The notes: generated from the sequence alone by a model not told the origin. A stretch of 43,791 bases of DNA from Alphaproteobacteria bacterium (GCA_024742275.1 JANSYS010000029.1:1-43791); one strand, 5' to 3'. Counted from the stretch's first letter, positions 18,571-28,292 are shown. Made by a program: numbers and translations.

Positions 18571-19752
18571 TCAGGCGACTTCGAACAGCCCGGCGACACC
18601 CTGGCCGCCGCCGACGCACATGGTTGTCACGACATACCTGGCGCCGCGGCGCTTGCCCTCGATCAGAGCATGGCCGACCATCCGCGACCCGGTCATGCCG
18701 TAGGGATGGCCGATGGATATCGATCCCCCGTTCACGTTGAGCCGTTCGTTCGGAATGCCGAGCTTGTCGCGGCAGTACAGAACCTGGCTGGCGAAGGCCT
18801 CGTTGAGCTCCCAAAGATCGATGTCATCGACCTTCAATCCGGCCCGATCGAGCAGCCGCGGTACTGCGAAGACGGGGCCGATGCCCATCTCGTCGGGCTC
18901 ACACCCGGCGGCGACCAGACCGCGATAGATGCCCAGCGGCTCGATGTTGCGACGTTCCGCTTCTTTGGCATCCATCACCACACAGGCCGACGCGCCGTCG
19001 GAAAGCTGGCTGGCATTGCCGGCGGTGATGAACTGGTCAGGCCCCCGAACGGGCTCGAGGCCCGCAAGCGCCTCAACGGTCGTCGACGGGCGGTTTCCCT
19101 CATCCTTCTCCAAGGTCACGGTCCGCTCGCTGACGTTGCCGGTCTCCTTGTCCTTCACCAGCATCGTGCTTTCCAGCGGGACGATCTCCTCGGACACCCT
19201 ACCCTCGGCCTGGGCGGCCGCGGTGCGGCGCTGACTTTCGGCGGCATATGCGTCCTGGGCCTCGCGGCTGACGCCGTAGCGCTGCGCCACGATGTCAGCG
19301 GTCTCGATCATCGTCATCCAGAGCGCCGGCTTGTGTTCCATCAGCCAGCTTTCCGTGAGATGGACTTTGTTCAGGTTCGCCTGGGTGAGGCTGATCGACT
19401 CGACACCGCCGGCGACCATGGCCGGCACCCCATCGACGATGACCCGCTGTGCCGCCATCGAGATCGTCTGAAGACCGGAACTGCAGAACCGGTTCACCGT
19501 GGTACCCGCCACAGAAACCGGCAGGCCCGCCCGAACGGCCGCAAGCCGGGCTATGTTCTGTCCGGTAGCACCTTCCGGCAGGCCACAGCCGAGGATGACG
19601 TCCTCAATCTCAGCCGGGTCGAGGCCCGAACGGGCGACCGCATGGCTGATCGCATGGCCGGCGAGAACTGCGCCGTGCGTATTGTTAAAGGCGCCGCGAA
19701 ACGCCTTGCCGATCGGTGTCCGCGCAGTGGACACGATGACCGCCTCACGCAT
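18571..19752 (-). CDS. Thiolase (acetyl-CoA C-acyltransferase)
   Basis: 393 residues, normal thiolase length. Nucleophile Cys90 lies in TVNRFCSSGLQ, the His base in SISIGHPYGMTGSRM, and the second Cys in TTMCVGGGQG. VAGGVESIS and WELNEAFA are also family motifs. It thiolytically cleaves 3-ketoacyl-CoA to acetyl-CoA and a shortened acyl-CoA, or runs in reverse. GHPYGM, in place of GHPIGA, places it in a subgroup and leaves chain preference open. The start at 19752 matches the conserved N-terminus MREAVIVSTARTPIGKA; the longer frame is spurious. First gene of the acyl-CoA dehydrogenase operon. Confidence 0.94.
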   Translation of the reverse strand: MREAVIVSTARTPIGKAFRGAFNNTHGAVLAGHAISHAVARSGLDPAEIEDVILGCGLPEGATGQNIARLAAVRAGLPVSVAGTTVNRFCSSGLQTISMAAQRVIVDGVPAMVAGGVESISLTQANLNKVHLTESWLMEHKPALWMTMIETADIVAQRYGVSREAQDAYAAESQRRTAAAQAEGRVSEEIVPLESTMLVKDKETGNVSERTVTLEKDEGNRPSTTVEALAGLEPVRGPDQFITAGNASQLSDGASACVVMDAKEAERRNIEPLGIYRGLVAAGCEPDEMGIGPVFAVPRLLDRAGLKVDDIDLWELNEAFASQVLYCRDKLGIPNERLNVNGGSISIGHPYGMTGSRMVGHALIEGKRRGARYVVTTMCVGGGQGVAGLFEVA

Positions 19753-19937
19753 GAGGCCCTCCCTTTGTTGGCGTCTTGGCACCGTTTGGCGATGCCACTG
19801 TATGGTTGAGGCATCGATAGCAGGCCGGCGGCGCTTCGGGAACCGGCTTCCTTTCATCGGCGACGCAATGCCGCCCTTGTCATCGCCACCGGTAAGCGCT
19901 CTCATCTCCCGCCAAAAGACTTTCCGGGAGGATTTCG

Positions 19938-21110
19938 ATGACCGCTTCGCCGACTGCGTCGCCACGCCTTTTCGAGCCGCTGAGCCTCCGCTCGACGACG
20001 TTGAACAACCGTATCGTGATCTCGCCGATGGATCAGTACTCGGCCGTCGACGGCGTGCCGAACACCTATCATCTGGTCCACTACGGGAAGTTCGCCATGG
20101 GCGGCGCCGGCGCGGTCTGCGTCGAGGCGACGGGCGTGTCGGAGGCGGGACGCATTACCAACGGATGTCCCGGACTGTACACTCAGGCCCAAGTCGACGC
20201 CTTCAGGCCGCTGACCGATTTCATTCGCCAGCAACGCTCGGTCCCCGCCGTGCAGATCGGCCACGGCGGGCGCAAGGCCTCGACCACCCGACCGTGGGAA
20301 GGCGGTGGACCGGTTGGCGCCGCGGAGGTTGCCAAGGGCGACCGGGCCTGGACACCATACGGACCATCCGATCTGCCGTTGTCCGATGGCTGGCTGACGC
20401 CGAAGATGATGGACGATGCGGATCTTGCCCGGACCAGGCAGGACTTCGCCGACGCCGCCAAGCGGGCGATTGAGGCGGGTTTCGAGATTGTCGAGATCCA
20501 CATGGCCCACGGCTATCTCCTGCAGACCTTCCTGTCCCCGTTGTCCAACACGCGCAACGACGGCTACGGCGGCGACATCCAAGGCCGGATGCGGTTCCCG
20601 CTTGAGGTGACCGAGGCGGTGCGGGCTGCTCTGCCCGACGACAAGCCGCTGTTTGTCCGCATCTCCTCCGTCGACGGCATCGACGGTGGATGGGAGATGG
20701 AGGACAGCGTGACCTTGGCGCACGAACTCAAGGCTCGCGGCGTCGACGTGATCGACTGTTCCTCCGGCGGAAACTCACCGAAGGGCGCCACGAACGCCAA
20801 CCTGAAACGCGGTCCCGGCTATCAGGTGCCCTTCGCCGAACACATCAAGAAGGAAGTCGGCATCCAGACTATGGCCGTCGGACTGATCCGGGAGCCGGAC
20901 TTTGCCGAGCAAGTCCTGCAGGAAGGCCGAGCTGATCTGGTTGCAATAGGCCGTCAGGCGTTGGTCGACCCTTTCTGGGCGCTGCATGCCGCCCAACACT
21001 TCGACATCGACCCGGATTTCGAAAAATGGCCGCATCAGTACGCCTGGTGGCTGGAGAAATGGGACAAGGGATTGCGGGCGTATGCCGCCGAGCAGAAAGC
21101 GGCCGAGTGA
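19938..21110 (+). CDS. NADH:flavin oxidoreductase, old yellow enzyme family
   Basis: 390 residues, FMN-binding TIM barrel. LFEPLSLRSTTLNNRIVISP opens the barrel. QIGHGGRK, EIHMAHGYLLQTFLSP (the His pair that binds the substrate carbonyl) and RNDGYGGD are YqjM-class motifs. The loop normally SPMCQYS reads SPMDQYS, so the redox-tuning cysteine is Asp. These enzymes reduce activated C=C bonds or act as dienoyl-type reductases. It is transcribed divergently from the thiolase operon across a 185-nt interval, with a GNAT gene 7 nt downstream. Substrate unknown. Confidence 0.92.
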   Translation: MTASPTASPRLFEPLSLRSTTLNNRIVISPMDQYSAVDGVPNTYHLVHYGKFAMGGAGAVCVEATGVSEAGRITNGCPGLYTQAQVDAFRPLTDFIRQQRSVPAVQIGHGGRKASTTRPWEGGGPVGAAEVAKGDRAWTPYGPSDLPLSDGWLTPKMMDDADLARTRQDFADAAKRAIEAGFEIVEIHMAHGYLLQTFLSPLSNTRNDGYGGDIQGRMRFPLEVTEAVRAALPDDKPLFVRISSVDGIDGGWEMEDSVTLAHELKARGVDVIDCSSGGNSPKGATNANLKRGPGYQVPFAEHIKKEVGIQTMAVGLIREPDFAEQVLQEGRADLVAIGRQALVDPFWALHAAQHFDIDPDFEKWPHQYAWWLEKWDKGLRAYAAEQKAAE

Positions 21111-21117
21111 TCTGCGG

Positions 21118-21633
21118 ATGCTAGAGATCCGGGAGAGCATGCCGGTCGATGAGACCGCGCTGGAAGCGCTCTATCCTTTGGTCTTTCCCGAAGAAGATCT
21201 GCTGTCCCTGCTGAAAGCGTTGCTGGAGGACAGTTCGGTCATCTCGCTGGTCGGCGTCGACGGTGGGTCGGTGTTGGCCCACATCGCGTTCTCCGCATGC
21301 CAAGTCGCCGGCGGCCTGGAGCGGCTCGCGCTTCTAGGGCCGCTCGCTGTCGCACCGACACGTCAGCGGAAAGGGATCGGGAGCGCTCTGGTGAAGGCGG
21401 GTCTGCAACGGCTGAGGCAGGACGGCGCGAAACGGGTCTTCGTCCTCGGGGACCCAGGCTATTATGGTCGTTTCGGGTTCCGGCCGGACGGCGATGTCAC
21501 CCCACCCTACGCGCTCCCGGTCGAGTGGGAGGGAGCTTGGCAGTCTCTTAGCCTGGATGACGACCGCTGGGCCATCCATGGCCCCTTGGAGGTGCCGGCA
21601 CCCTGGCAGGACCCAGCGCTCTGGGGACCTTAG
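21118..21633 (+). CDS. GNAT family N-acetyltransferase (YhbS-like)
   Basis: 171 residues. The acetyl-CoA loop is the stretch LGPLAVAPTRQRKGIGSALV; VFVLGDPGYYGRFGF is typical of the YhbS-like subgroup of predicted acetyltransferases. The start at 21118 gives the conserved MLEIRESMPVDE; the upstream 44 codons overlap the reductase gene in another frame. It is seven nt after the reductase stop, so co-transcribed. The acceptor substrate is unknown. Confidence 0.88.
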   Translation: MLEIRESMPVDETALEALYPLVFPEEDLLSLLKALLEDSSVISLVGVDGGSVLAHIAFSACQVAGGLERLALLGPLAVAPTRQRKGIGSALVKAGLQRLRQDGAKRVFVLGDPGYYGRFGFRPDGDVTPPYALPVEWEGAWQSLSLDDDRWAIHGPLEVPAPWQDPALWGP

Positions 21634-21645
21634 CGACGCCTCAGC

Positions 21646-22038
21646 TCAGACTTCCGCGTAGATCTCGATCACGTTGTTCTCGGGATCGCGGAAAAAAAGG
21701 GTGCGATGGCGCCAACTCAGCAGATCCGTCGGCTCTCGGACGATGGGAACGCCCTGCGCCTTGAGTTCCTCGTAACAAACGTCGACTTCCGCCGGCGGCA
21801 CCCGGAAGGCGAGCTGGATCGAGGCGGAACCGGGGTCGACAGGTCCGTCCCGCCAGATCGGCATGCAGTCACGTGGCCGCAGGGTCAACAAAGTAGCGCC
21901 GATCCGGAAACTCACCCAGTTCTCGGTGTCGATCTCGACCGGGAACCCCATGACCTCCTCATAGAAACGGCGCGTCTCGGCCATGTCGGTGCAGAGGATG
22001 ACGGCGAAGTCCAGGTTGTGGATGTCCTTCAGGCCCAT
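21646..22038 (-). CDS. VOC (glyoxalase/dioxygenase fold) protein
   Basis: 130 residues, one vicinal-oxygen-chelate module with two beta-alpha-beta-beta-beta units. It starts HNLDFAVILCTDMAETRRFY and ends LFFRDPENNVIEIYAEV, where the terminal Glu and an early His are the likely metal ligands. It is the last gene of the GMC-MDR-MaoC-VOC operon, five nt after the MaoC stop. Members include glyoxalases, epimerases and ring-cleaving dioxygenases; none can be chosen from sequence alone. Confidence 0.87.
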   Translation of the reverse strand: MGLKDIHNLDFAVILCTDMAETRRFYEEVMGFPVEIDTENWVSFRIGATLLTLRPRDCMPIWRDGPVDPGSASIQLAFRVPPAEVDVCYEELKAQGVPIVREPTDLLSWRHRTLFFRDPENNVIEIYAEV

Positions 22039-22043
22039 CGCGC

Positions 22044-22532
22044 TCAAACCTCCACGATGTAGACGGCGATCGCCTGGGCCACGCAAGCCGGCTTGTCGCC
22101 ACCCTCCACTTCGACCGTGACGGTGAAATGCGCCCGGACGGTGTCCGGCTTCTGGCGCACCACCTGGTCCAGCACCACCCGACCGCGGATGCGGCTTCCC
22201 GACGGCACCGGGGCAATGAACCGGACCTTATCAAGACCGTAGTTGATACCGGTGGTACGGGGCTTCAGCTCGTAGGCCTCGGCCGTTATGCGTGGCAGCA
22301 TCGACAAGGTGAGGTAGCCATGGGCGATGGTCGTCCCGTAGGGCGACTCTGCCTCGGCCTTGGCCCGGTCCAGATGAATCCATTGCCGGTCCTCGGTCGC
22401 TTCCGCGAAGACGTCGATGCGCGCCTGGTCCATCTCGATCCAGCCGCTGCAACCGATTTCCTCGCCGACACACGCCTCGAACGCGGCGACGGTTTCGAAG
22501 ACCCGCGGACCGCCGACGCTCCCGTCAGACAC
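22044..22532 (-). CDS. MaoC-like (R)-specific enoyl-CoA hydratase
   Basis: 162 residues, hot-dog fold. The catalytic Asp/His dyad sits in EATEDRQWIHLD, followed by SPYGTTIAHGYLTLSMLP, the hydratase-2 signature. It adds water to trans-2-enoyl-CoA to give (R)-3-hydroxyacyl-CoA. It starts with GTG at 22532, overlapping the MDR gene by eight nt, so translation is coupled. It belongs with the acyl-CoA enzymes of this island. Confidence 0.9.
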   Translation of the reverse strand: MSDGSVGGPRVFETVAAFEACVGEEIGCSGWIEMDQARIDVFAEATEDRQWIHLDRAKAEAESPYGTTIAHGYLTLSMLPRITAEAYELKPRTTGINYGLDKVRFIAPVPSGSRIRGRVVLDQVVRQKPDTVRAHFTVTVEVEGGDKPACVAQAIAVYIVEV

Positions 22533-23550
22533 GGGTCGGATCCTCCGAAACTCGGATGAGCTGCTTGCCGAAATTCCTGCCGTTCAGCAGACCGACGAAG
22601 GTTTCCGGCGCGTTCTCGAGCCCCTCGACAATATCCTCGCGGTACTTGAGCTCGCCCGATCGGATGTACCCGCCGACCTCCTTGACGAAGGCGCCGAACC
22701 GGTCCCAACGCTCGGTGACGATGAAGCCCTGGACGTGCAGACGGTCGGTCAGAATTTGCCGCATCAGGCTGGCACGGCTCGGTCCACCGTCAAGAGCGGT
22801 GGCGTTGTAGAGCGAGATCATCCCGCATACAGGAATCCGTCCGAACGGATTCATCAGCTTCAGCGCGGCGTCCAGGGTCGCACCGCCGACATTCTCGAAA
22901 TAGACGTCGATGCCGTCCGGGCAGACCGCCTTCAGGTCGTCCTTCAAGCTGTCCGAGCGATGGGAGACGCAAGCATCGAAACCGAGCGCGTCCTTGACGA
23001 AGGCCACCTTGTCCGGCGAGCCGGCAACACCGACCGCACGCGCGCCTTTGATGCGGGCGAGCTGGCCGACGACAGAGCCCACGGCGCCCGAAGCCGCAGA
23101 AACCACGACGGTCTCGCCTTCCTTCGGCCGGCCAATATCGAGCAGGCCGACATAGGCGGTCAGGCCCGGCATGCCGAGGACACCGACGGCCGTGGAGATC
23201 GGCGCATCGGCCGGGTCGAGCTTGCGGATGGTCTTGGCATCGACCACGTCGGCGCTCTGCCAGCCGGACATGGAGAGTACGAAGTCGCCTTCCTTGAACC
23301 TGTCCGATCCCGACGCCACCACCTGGCAGACCGTGCCGCCGGTGATCACCCCGCCGACATCGACCGGCTGAGCGTAGGAGCGGGCGTCGCTCATGCGTCC
23401 GCGCATGTACGGGTCGAGCGACAGGTAGATGGTGCGCAGCAGCACCTGACCTTCGCCAGGTTCCGGCAGATCGACCTCGACCTTCTCGAAGTTCGCGGCC
23501 ACGGGCTCGCCCTTGGGACGGGACGCGAGACGGATCTGGGTACTCTTCAT
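22525..23550 (-). CDS. NADP-dependent zinc-free medium-chain reductase (PTGR/CurA-like)
   Basis: 341 residues. It has PYMRGRMSDARSY near residue 50, the Rossmann loop SAASGAVGSVVGQLARIKG and YFENVGG, all characteristic of leukotriene-B4-dehydrogenase-like alkenal/one reductases. Zinc ligands are absent. It should reduce the C=C bond of alpha,beta-unsaturated carbonyl compounds with NADPH. GAGGAAA lies about eight nt upstream of the start. It is second in the operon begun by the GMC oxidoreductase, 10 nt after it. Confidence 0.92.
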   Translation of the reverse strand: MKSTQIRLASRPKGEPVAANFEKVEVDLPEPGEGQVLLRTIYLSLDPYMRGRMSDARSYAQPVDVGGVITGGTVCQVVASGSDRFKEGDFVLSMSGWQSADVVDAKTIRKLDPADAPISTAVGVLGMPGLTAYVGLLDIGRPKEGETVVVSAASGAVGSVVGQLARIKGARAVGVAGSPDKVAFVKDALGFDACVSHRSDSLKDDLKAVCPDGIDVYFENVGGATLDAALKLMNPFGRIPVCGMISLYNATALDGGPSRASLMRQILTDRLHVQGFIVTERWDRFGAFVKEVGGYIRSGELKYREDIVEGLENAPETFVGLLNGRNFGKQLIRVSEDPTRV

Positions 23551-23560
23551 TGCTGTTTCC

Positions 23561-25186
23561 TCAATTCGGGTGGTCTTCGAGGATCATGTCCGACGCTTTT
23601 TCGCCGATCATGATCGAAGCCGCATTCGTGTTGCCTGATACCATGGTGGGCATGATCGACGCGTCCGCAACCCTCAGGCCGGAAATTCCGTGAACCCTCA
23701 ACCGGGAGTCGACAACGCATTCGTCGCTCGGCCCCATGCGGCAGGTACCGACCGGATGGAAAGCGGTATTGGCGGTTCTGCGGATGTAGTCCAGCAGAGC
23801 CTGGTCGCTGGTGACACCACTGCCCGGCTCCACCTCCTCGCCCCGGATCGGGTCCAGCGGTTCGGCCTCCGCGACCTTCCGGATCAGCCGCAGCCCGTCG
23901 ATCATGGTCTGCCGGTCGACCGCGTCGGATAGGAAGTTGAAGCGGATCTCCGGATGCTCCCGGGCATCGGCGGAGCGCACATGGATGGATCCCAGGCTCT
24001 CCGGCCGAAGCTGATAGCAGGTCATGGACATTCCGGGCCATTCGTGGAGCAGCCGACGGGCAGCGTCGCGAATGACATAGGGCATCACATGCACCTGGAT
24101 GTCGGGCGTTTCCAGGTCCGCACGGGTTTTCAGGAACCCGATCACCGGCGCCGACGGCATCGCCATGAAGCCGCGCCGGGTCATCAGGTAGCGCAGAAAC
24201 TGCCAGCCGCGCGACGGCAGACCGCTCATCCGCTCGTTATAGGACAGGCCGCGCCGCTTGAGGCGCCACACGGCGCGGGCGTTGATGTGATCCCGCAGAT
24301 TCTCCCCCACCCCGGACAAAGCGTGCTTCACCTCGATGCCCAACGGCTTGAGAACATCGGGGTGCCCGAGGCCGGATAGCTCGAGGAGCTGCGGCGCGGC
24401 GACGGCGCCGCATGAAACGACGACCTCGCGGCCGGCCCGCACCTCAAGCTCGTCGCTATTGCCCACCCGGTAGGCCACGCCGACACAGCGCGTGCCGTCC
24501 AAGATCAGTCGCGTCGCGAGGGCATCCGTGACGATGCGGAGATTGCTCCGTTTGCGGGCCGGTTCGACATAGGCGACCGCAGTGCTCTGACGGAACCCGT
24601 TCCTGATCGTCGTCTGGGTCCGCGCGAAGCCTTCCTGGTCGCCGCCGTTGTAGTCCGGATTCCGACGGACTCCGACGGCTTCGCCGGCCCGGAAGACAGC
24701 CTCGTAGAGCGGGCCTTCCTCGTAGGCTTCGCAAACATGCAGCGGCCCGCCCTGGGAGCGCATGTCGTCGGCGCCGTGCTCGTAGTTCTCCATCCGCTTG
24801 AAAAGCGGCAGCACGTCGTCGAAGCTCCAGCCGAGGTTGCCGCGTTGCGCCCAGGTGTCGTAGTCGAGCGGCTGGCCGCGCACATAGACCAGACCGTTGA
24901 TCGACGACGATCCTCCCACGAGCTTGCCGCGCGGCACTGGAATCTCGCGGTTGCCTGTGCCCTCCTCCGGCACGGACCTGTAGCACCAGTTCGCCGACGG
25001 GTCCGAGATCAGCAGCCCGAAGCTGGCCGGCATCCGGCTGAAGGGATGGCCCGCCGCCCCGGCCTCCAGAAGCAGGACGCTATGCCGTCCGCTCTCAGTC
25101 AGACGGTTCGCGAGAACCGCCCCGGCCGATCCGGCGCCCACGATGATGAAGTCGACCTCGGCCGAACCGACGCCCGATGCTTGCAT
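23561..25186 (-). CDS. GMC family FAD-dependent alcohol/choline dehydrogenase
   Basis: 541 residues. The FAD-binding loop GAGSAG is at 17-22 with an acidic residue after strand 2 (LLLEAG). GMC signature 1 is RGKLVGGSSSINGLVYVRG. The catalytic His lies in FHPVGTCRMG and the Asn in SGNTNAASIMIGEKASDMI. The HPVGTCRMG form is closer to AlkJ-type long-chain alcohol dehydrogenases than to choline dehydrogenase. The start at 25186 has GGGAGGG upstream; the 38-codon extension is not conserved-looking. It leads the minus operon and is divergent from the lyase gene. Confidence 0.93.
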   Translation of the reverse strand: MQASGVGSAEVDFIIVGAGSAGAVLANRLTESGRHSVLLLEAGAAGHPFSRMPASFGLLISDPSANWCYRSVPEEGTGNREIPVPRGKLVGGSSSINGLVYVRGQPLDYDTWAQRGNLGWSFDDVLPLFKRMENYEHGADDMRSQGGPLHVCEAYEEGPLYEAVFRAGEAVGVRRNPDYNGGDQEGFARTQTTIRNGFRQSTAVAYVEPARKRSNLRIVTDALATRLILDGTRCVGVAYRVGNSDELEVRAGREVVVSCGAVAAPQLLELSGLGHPDVLKPLGIEVKHALSGVGENLRDHINARAVWRLKRRGLSYNERMSGLPSRGWQFLRYLMTRRGFMAMPSAPVIGFLKTRADLETPDIQVHVMPYVIRDAARRLLHEWPGMSMTCYQLRPESLGSIHVRSADAREHPEIRFNFLSDAVDRQTMIDGLRLIRKVAEAEPLDPIRGEEVEPGSGVTSDQALLDYIRRTANTAFHPVGTCRMGPSDECVVDSRLRVHGISGLRVADASIMPTMVSGNTNAASIMIGEKASDMILEDHPN

Positions 25187-25318
25187 CTTCTTTCCCTCCC
25201 GTGCCGCCCTTCTTCGCGCGCAGCTTTCGCGAATCCGACCACGCCGCGGACTATCTGTCGAGCCGGCAAGCGCACCGCGATATGCTGGCGGACCACGCAC
25301 GACCGAGGACGCCCAGGG

Positions 25319-26635
25319 ATGCCCGTCACCGCCTTCGACTCCGCTCTCACCGCGCCACTCCTATCGGATCCGGATGTCGCCGCGCTGATCGACGACCGGG
25401 CAACGGCGCGAGCCATGGTCGAGGTCGAGCGGGCGCTGTCGCGGGTCCAGGGCCGGCTCGGCGTGATACCGGCGGAAGCAGCCGACACCATCGACACGGC
25501 CCTCGACGGGTTCATGCCGGACATCGAGGCGCTCGGGGCCGGAATGCGGACTGCGGGCGTGCCGATCGTCTCTCTGGTGGTCCAACTGCGCGAGGCGGTC
25601 GGCCCGGCTGGACGGGACTACGTGCACGCCGGGGCGACCAGCCAGGACATCTACGACACAGCCCAGTTGCTCTGCCATGCCGCGGCCGCCGACCATATGG
25701 CGGCGCGTCTCGACCGGGTGATCGCCCAGCTCTCCGGGTTGGCCGACCGGCACCGGCAGACGGTCATGGCCGGCCGGACCCGCACCCAGTTGGCCATCCC
25801 CATCAGTTTCGGTGCCAAGGTCGCGGGCTGGCTGGCGCCGCTCAAGCGGCATCGCCATCGCCTGGCCGCGGTCCGCAAGGATCTTCTGACCGTGCAGTTC
25901 GGCGGCGCGGCCGGGAGCTTGGCGGCACTTGGGGACCGGGGCCTGGACGTCGCAGACGGTCTGGCCGACGAACTCGGCCTGGAGCGGGCGGCGGCTCCCT
26001 GGCACACCGCCCGAGATGGAGTGCTCGGTCTTGGCGCCTGGTTGGCCGGGGTGACCGGGAGCCTCGGCAAGATCGGCGCGGATCTCCTGCTGATGGGACA
26101 GAACGAGGTTGCCGAAATCAGGACGGGCGGAGGCGGTGGTTCCAGCGCCATGCCGCAGAAGGCCAACCCGGTCGGCGTCGAGATGCTGGTCACACTGGCC
26201 CGCTCCAATGCCACTCACCTCTCCGGCCTGCACCACGCGGCCATCCAGGAACACGAGCGCGGCGGGCCCGGCTGGACGCTGGAATGGATAAGCCTGCCGC
26301 CGATGATCCTGGCAACCGCCAGCGCGCTGAGGATCGCCACCGAGATCCTCGACGGCCTCACGGTGAACGCCGCGCGGATGCGGGATAACCTCGGCCTGGA
26401 GACCGGCCTGATCATGGCGGAGGCGCTGACCACGGCGCTGGAGGCGCATCTGGGAAAGACCGAGGCCCAGGCGCTGGTGAAGCAGGCCTGCCTGCACGCG
26501 CCGGCCGCCGGCCGGTCGGTGGCCGACCTGCTGCGCGACCGGACCGACGCGTCCGTCGACTGGGACGCCGCCGCCGATCCGCTGACCTATCTCGGCGCGT
26601 CCGATCAGATCATCGACCGGGTGCTGTCCCTGTAG
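25319..26635 (+). CDS. Lyase of the 3-carboxy-cis,cis-muconate cycloisomerase/adenylosuccinate lyase family
   Basis: 438 residues, all-helical fumarase/aspartase superfamily. Region 1 reads YVHAGATSQDIYDTA (as in PcaB), and the mobile signature loop GGGGSSAMPQKANPVG carries the catalytic Ser. PcaB lactonises 3-carboxymuconate in protocatechuate degradation, but no other pca gene is in the window, so a different substrate is possible. The start is the ATG at 25319, with GAGGA nine nt upstream. It is convergent with the ThDP enzyme, with four nt between stops. Confidence 0.88.
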   Translation: MPVTAFDSALTAPLLSDPDVAALIDDRATARAMVEVERALSRVQGRLGVIPAEAADTIDTALDGFMPDIEALGAGMRTAGVPIVSLVVQLREAVGPAGRDYVHAGATSQDIYDTAQLLCHAAAADHMAARLDRVIAQLSGLADRHRQTVMAGRTRTQLAIPISFGAKVAGWLAPLKRHRHRLAAVRKDLLTVQFGGAAGSLAALGDRGLDVADGLADELGLERAAAPWHTARDGVLGLGAWLAGVTGSLGKIGADLLLMGQNEVAEIRTGGGGGSSAMPQKANPVGVEMLVTLARSNATHLSGLHHAAIQEHERGGPGWTLEWISLPPMILATASALRIATEILDGLTVNAARMRDNLGLETGLIMAEALTTALEAHLGKTEAQALVKQACLHAPAAGRSVADLLRDRTDASVDWDAAADPLTYLGASDQIIDRVLSL

Positions 26636-26639
26636 GGCA

Positions 26640-28292
26640 TCACGCCTTGGCGTAGGGCGGCGGGGCGTAGTAGCGCGGATAGGGGCCAATGGCCGCCATA
26701 TCGACTTCCACCAGCGCCGGGCCGGGATGGGCGAGCGCCTCGCCGAGCGCCGCCTCCAGACCGTCCATCGACCGCACGACCGCATAGGGCATGCCGCTTC
26801 CCTCGGACAGCCGCCGGAAGTCCGGCGGGGTCGGGTCGGCGAAATGATGCCTACCGCCGTACAGGCTGTCCTGGATATGCTTGATCACGCCGAACCCCCG
26901 ATCGTTCATCACCAGGAACACGACGTCGGCCCGCTCGTCGGCCGCCGTCCAGAGCTCTCCAAGATTCATGGCGAAGCCGCCGTCGCCGCTAATACACAGC
27001 GTCTTGCGGCCGCCGGCGCCGAGCGCCGCACCAATGCCCATGGACAGGCCCGGCCCGATCGCGGCGCCGACCGGATACAGGGTGTCGCGGGGACCGTAGA
27101 CGTCGAACGCCCGGTGCCCCCAGGTGGTATGCGATAGAGTGACGTCGCGCACGAAGACTCCGTCGCGTGGCAGGACGTGACGCACGATCTCCGGCATGGC
27201 GGCATAGCCGTCGAGGAACTCGGCGTAGGCCTGTTTCGCCGCCGTCCGGGCCGCCGCCACGTCGCCGGCGAGCTGCGGATCGAGGGACAGGGCGCCCTCA
27301 ACCCGCGCGGCCAGGGCCGACAGGGTCGCCTCGGCGTCGCCGCGCACGAACAGGTCGCTCGAATAGGTCCTGCCCCGGGCCTTGGGATCGATGTCGATCT
27401 GCACGCGGCGCGGCGGCAGGGAGAGCGACTGGTCCTGTGTCTCATGACCCCTGAGCCGCGAGCCGGCGACGACCATCAGGTCGACGGTCTCCAGAAAGCT
27501 CTGGATCGCCGGCAGACCGGCGCCGGCCGCCAGGGACAGCGGGTGATCCTCCGGCACCGCGCCGCGGCCGTTCCAGCTGCTGATCACCGGAATCCCGAGA
27601 TCGACCAACGCCTGCACGGCACCCGTCGCCCGCTTCGCGCCGTTTCCAACCCAGAGCAACGGCCGCCTCGCCGCCGCCACCGCCTCGACCAGCGCCGCAA
27701 GAGAGGCTTCGTCCGGGGCCGCCGGCGCCGGGCGCGGCAGGGATAGAGTCTCGAGCTCTGCCGGCCGCGCGATCTGCGCGCGCTGGATGTCGACGGGGAT
27801 CTCGACGCTGACCGGCCCGGTCGGCGCGGTCATCGCGTCCTCGACCGCGCGGAGCAGGATGCCCAGCGCCTGGTCGGGCGCCAGAATGCGGTAGGCGCTT
27901 TTGCAGACAGAAGCGAGCATCGCGGACTGGCCGGGCACGTCGTGAACCGATCCCATGTCGCGATCCAGCATGGCGGTCGGGGTCTGGCCGGTGATGTGCA
28001 GCAGCGGCGTCCCCGCGAATGCCGCCTCAACCAGGGCAGGAACGGCATTGGCGGCGCCGGGGCCGGTGCTGGAGATGAGCACACCGAGCCCGCCCTGCAC
28101 GCGCGCATAGGCGTCGGCCATGTGCCCCCCGCCATACTCGCTGCGGGCGGTCACGAAGCGGATCGCGTTGCGGCGGCCGATGGCGTCGAGCGTCGGAATG
28201 TTGTGAACCGAAACGATGCCGAACACCGTCTCGACCTCCATGCGCTGCAGGAAATCGGCGACGAGGTCGCCCACCCGATACGTCTCGGTCAT
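26640..28292 (-). CDS. Thiamine-diphosphate enzyme, acetolactate synthase-like
   Basis: 550 residues with the three-domain ThDP layout. The N-terminal Pyr domain has Glu52 in RSEYGGGHMADAYAR, the cofactor-activating residue. A central domain covers about 190-330. The C-terminal PP domain has SGDGGFAMNLGELWTA and NDRGFG, the magnesium/ThDP motif. Family members decarboxylate or ligate 2-keto acids (acetolactate synthase, benzoylformate decarboxylase, oxalyl-CoA decarboxylase); nothing here decides which. No regulatory subunit gene follows, so biosynthetic acetolactate synthase is unlikely. GGGAGG lies upstream of the ATG. Confidence 0.9.
   Translation of the reverse strand: MTETYRVGDLVADFLQRMEVETVFGIVSVHNIPTLDAIGRRNAIRFVTARSEYGGGHMADAYARVQGGLGVLISSTGPGAANAVPALVEAAFAGTPLLHITGQTPTAMLDRDMGSVHDVPGQSAMLASVCKSAYRILAPDQALGILLRAVEDAMTAPTGPVSVEIPVDIQRAQIARPAELETLSLPRPAPAAPDEASLAALVEAVAAARRPLLWVGNGAKRATGAVQALVDLGIPVISSWNGRGAVPEDHPLSLAAGAGLPAIQSFLETVDLMVVAGSRLRGHETQDQSLSLPPRRVQIDIDPKARGRTYSSDLFVRGDAEATLSALAARVEGALSLDPQLAGDVAAARTAAKQAYAEFLDGYAAMPEIVRHVLPRDGVFVRDVTLSHTTWGHRAFDVYGPRDTLYPVGAAIGPGLSMGIGAALGAGGRKTLCISGDGGFAMNLGELWTAADERADVVFLVMNDRGFGVIKHIQDSLYGGRHHFADPTPPDFRRLSEGSGMPYAVVRSMDGLEAALGEALAHPGPALVEVDMAAIGPYPRYYAPPPYAKA

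Noticed and set aside
25319..26635. Firm pcaB assignment for the lyase
   Set aside because: The motifs fit PcaB and relatives, but no other protocatechuate gene is present, so only the family is named.
26640..28292. ThDP enzyme as oxalyl-CoA decarboxylase, to match the oxalyl-CoA-synthetase-like ligase
   Set aside because: The N-terminal region resembles acetolactate synthase-type enzymes and lacks the oxalyl-CoA decarboxylase pattern I know; the genes are also not in one operon.
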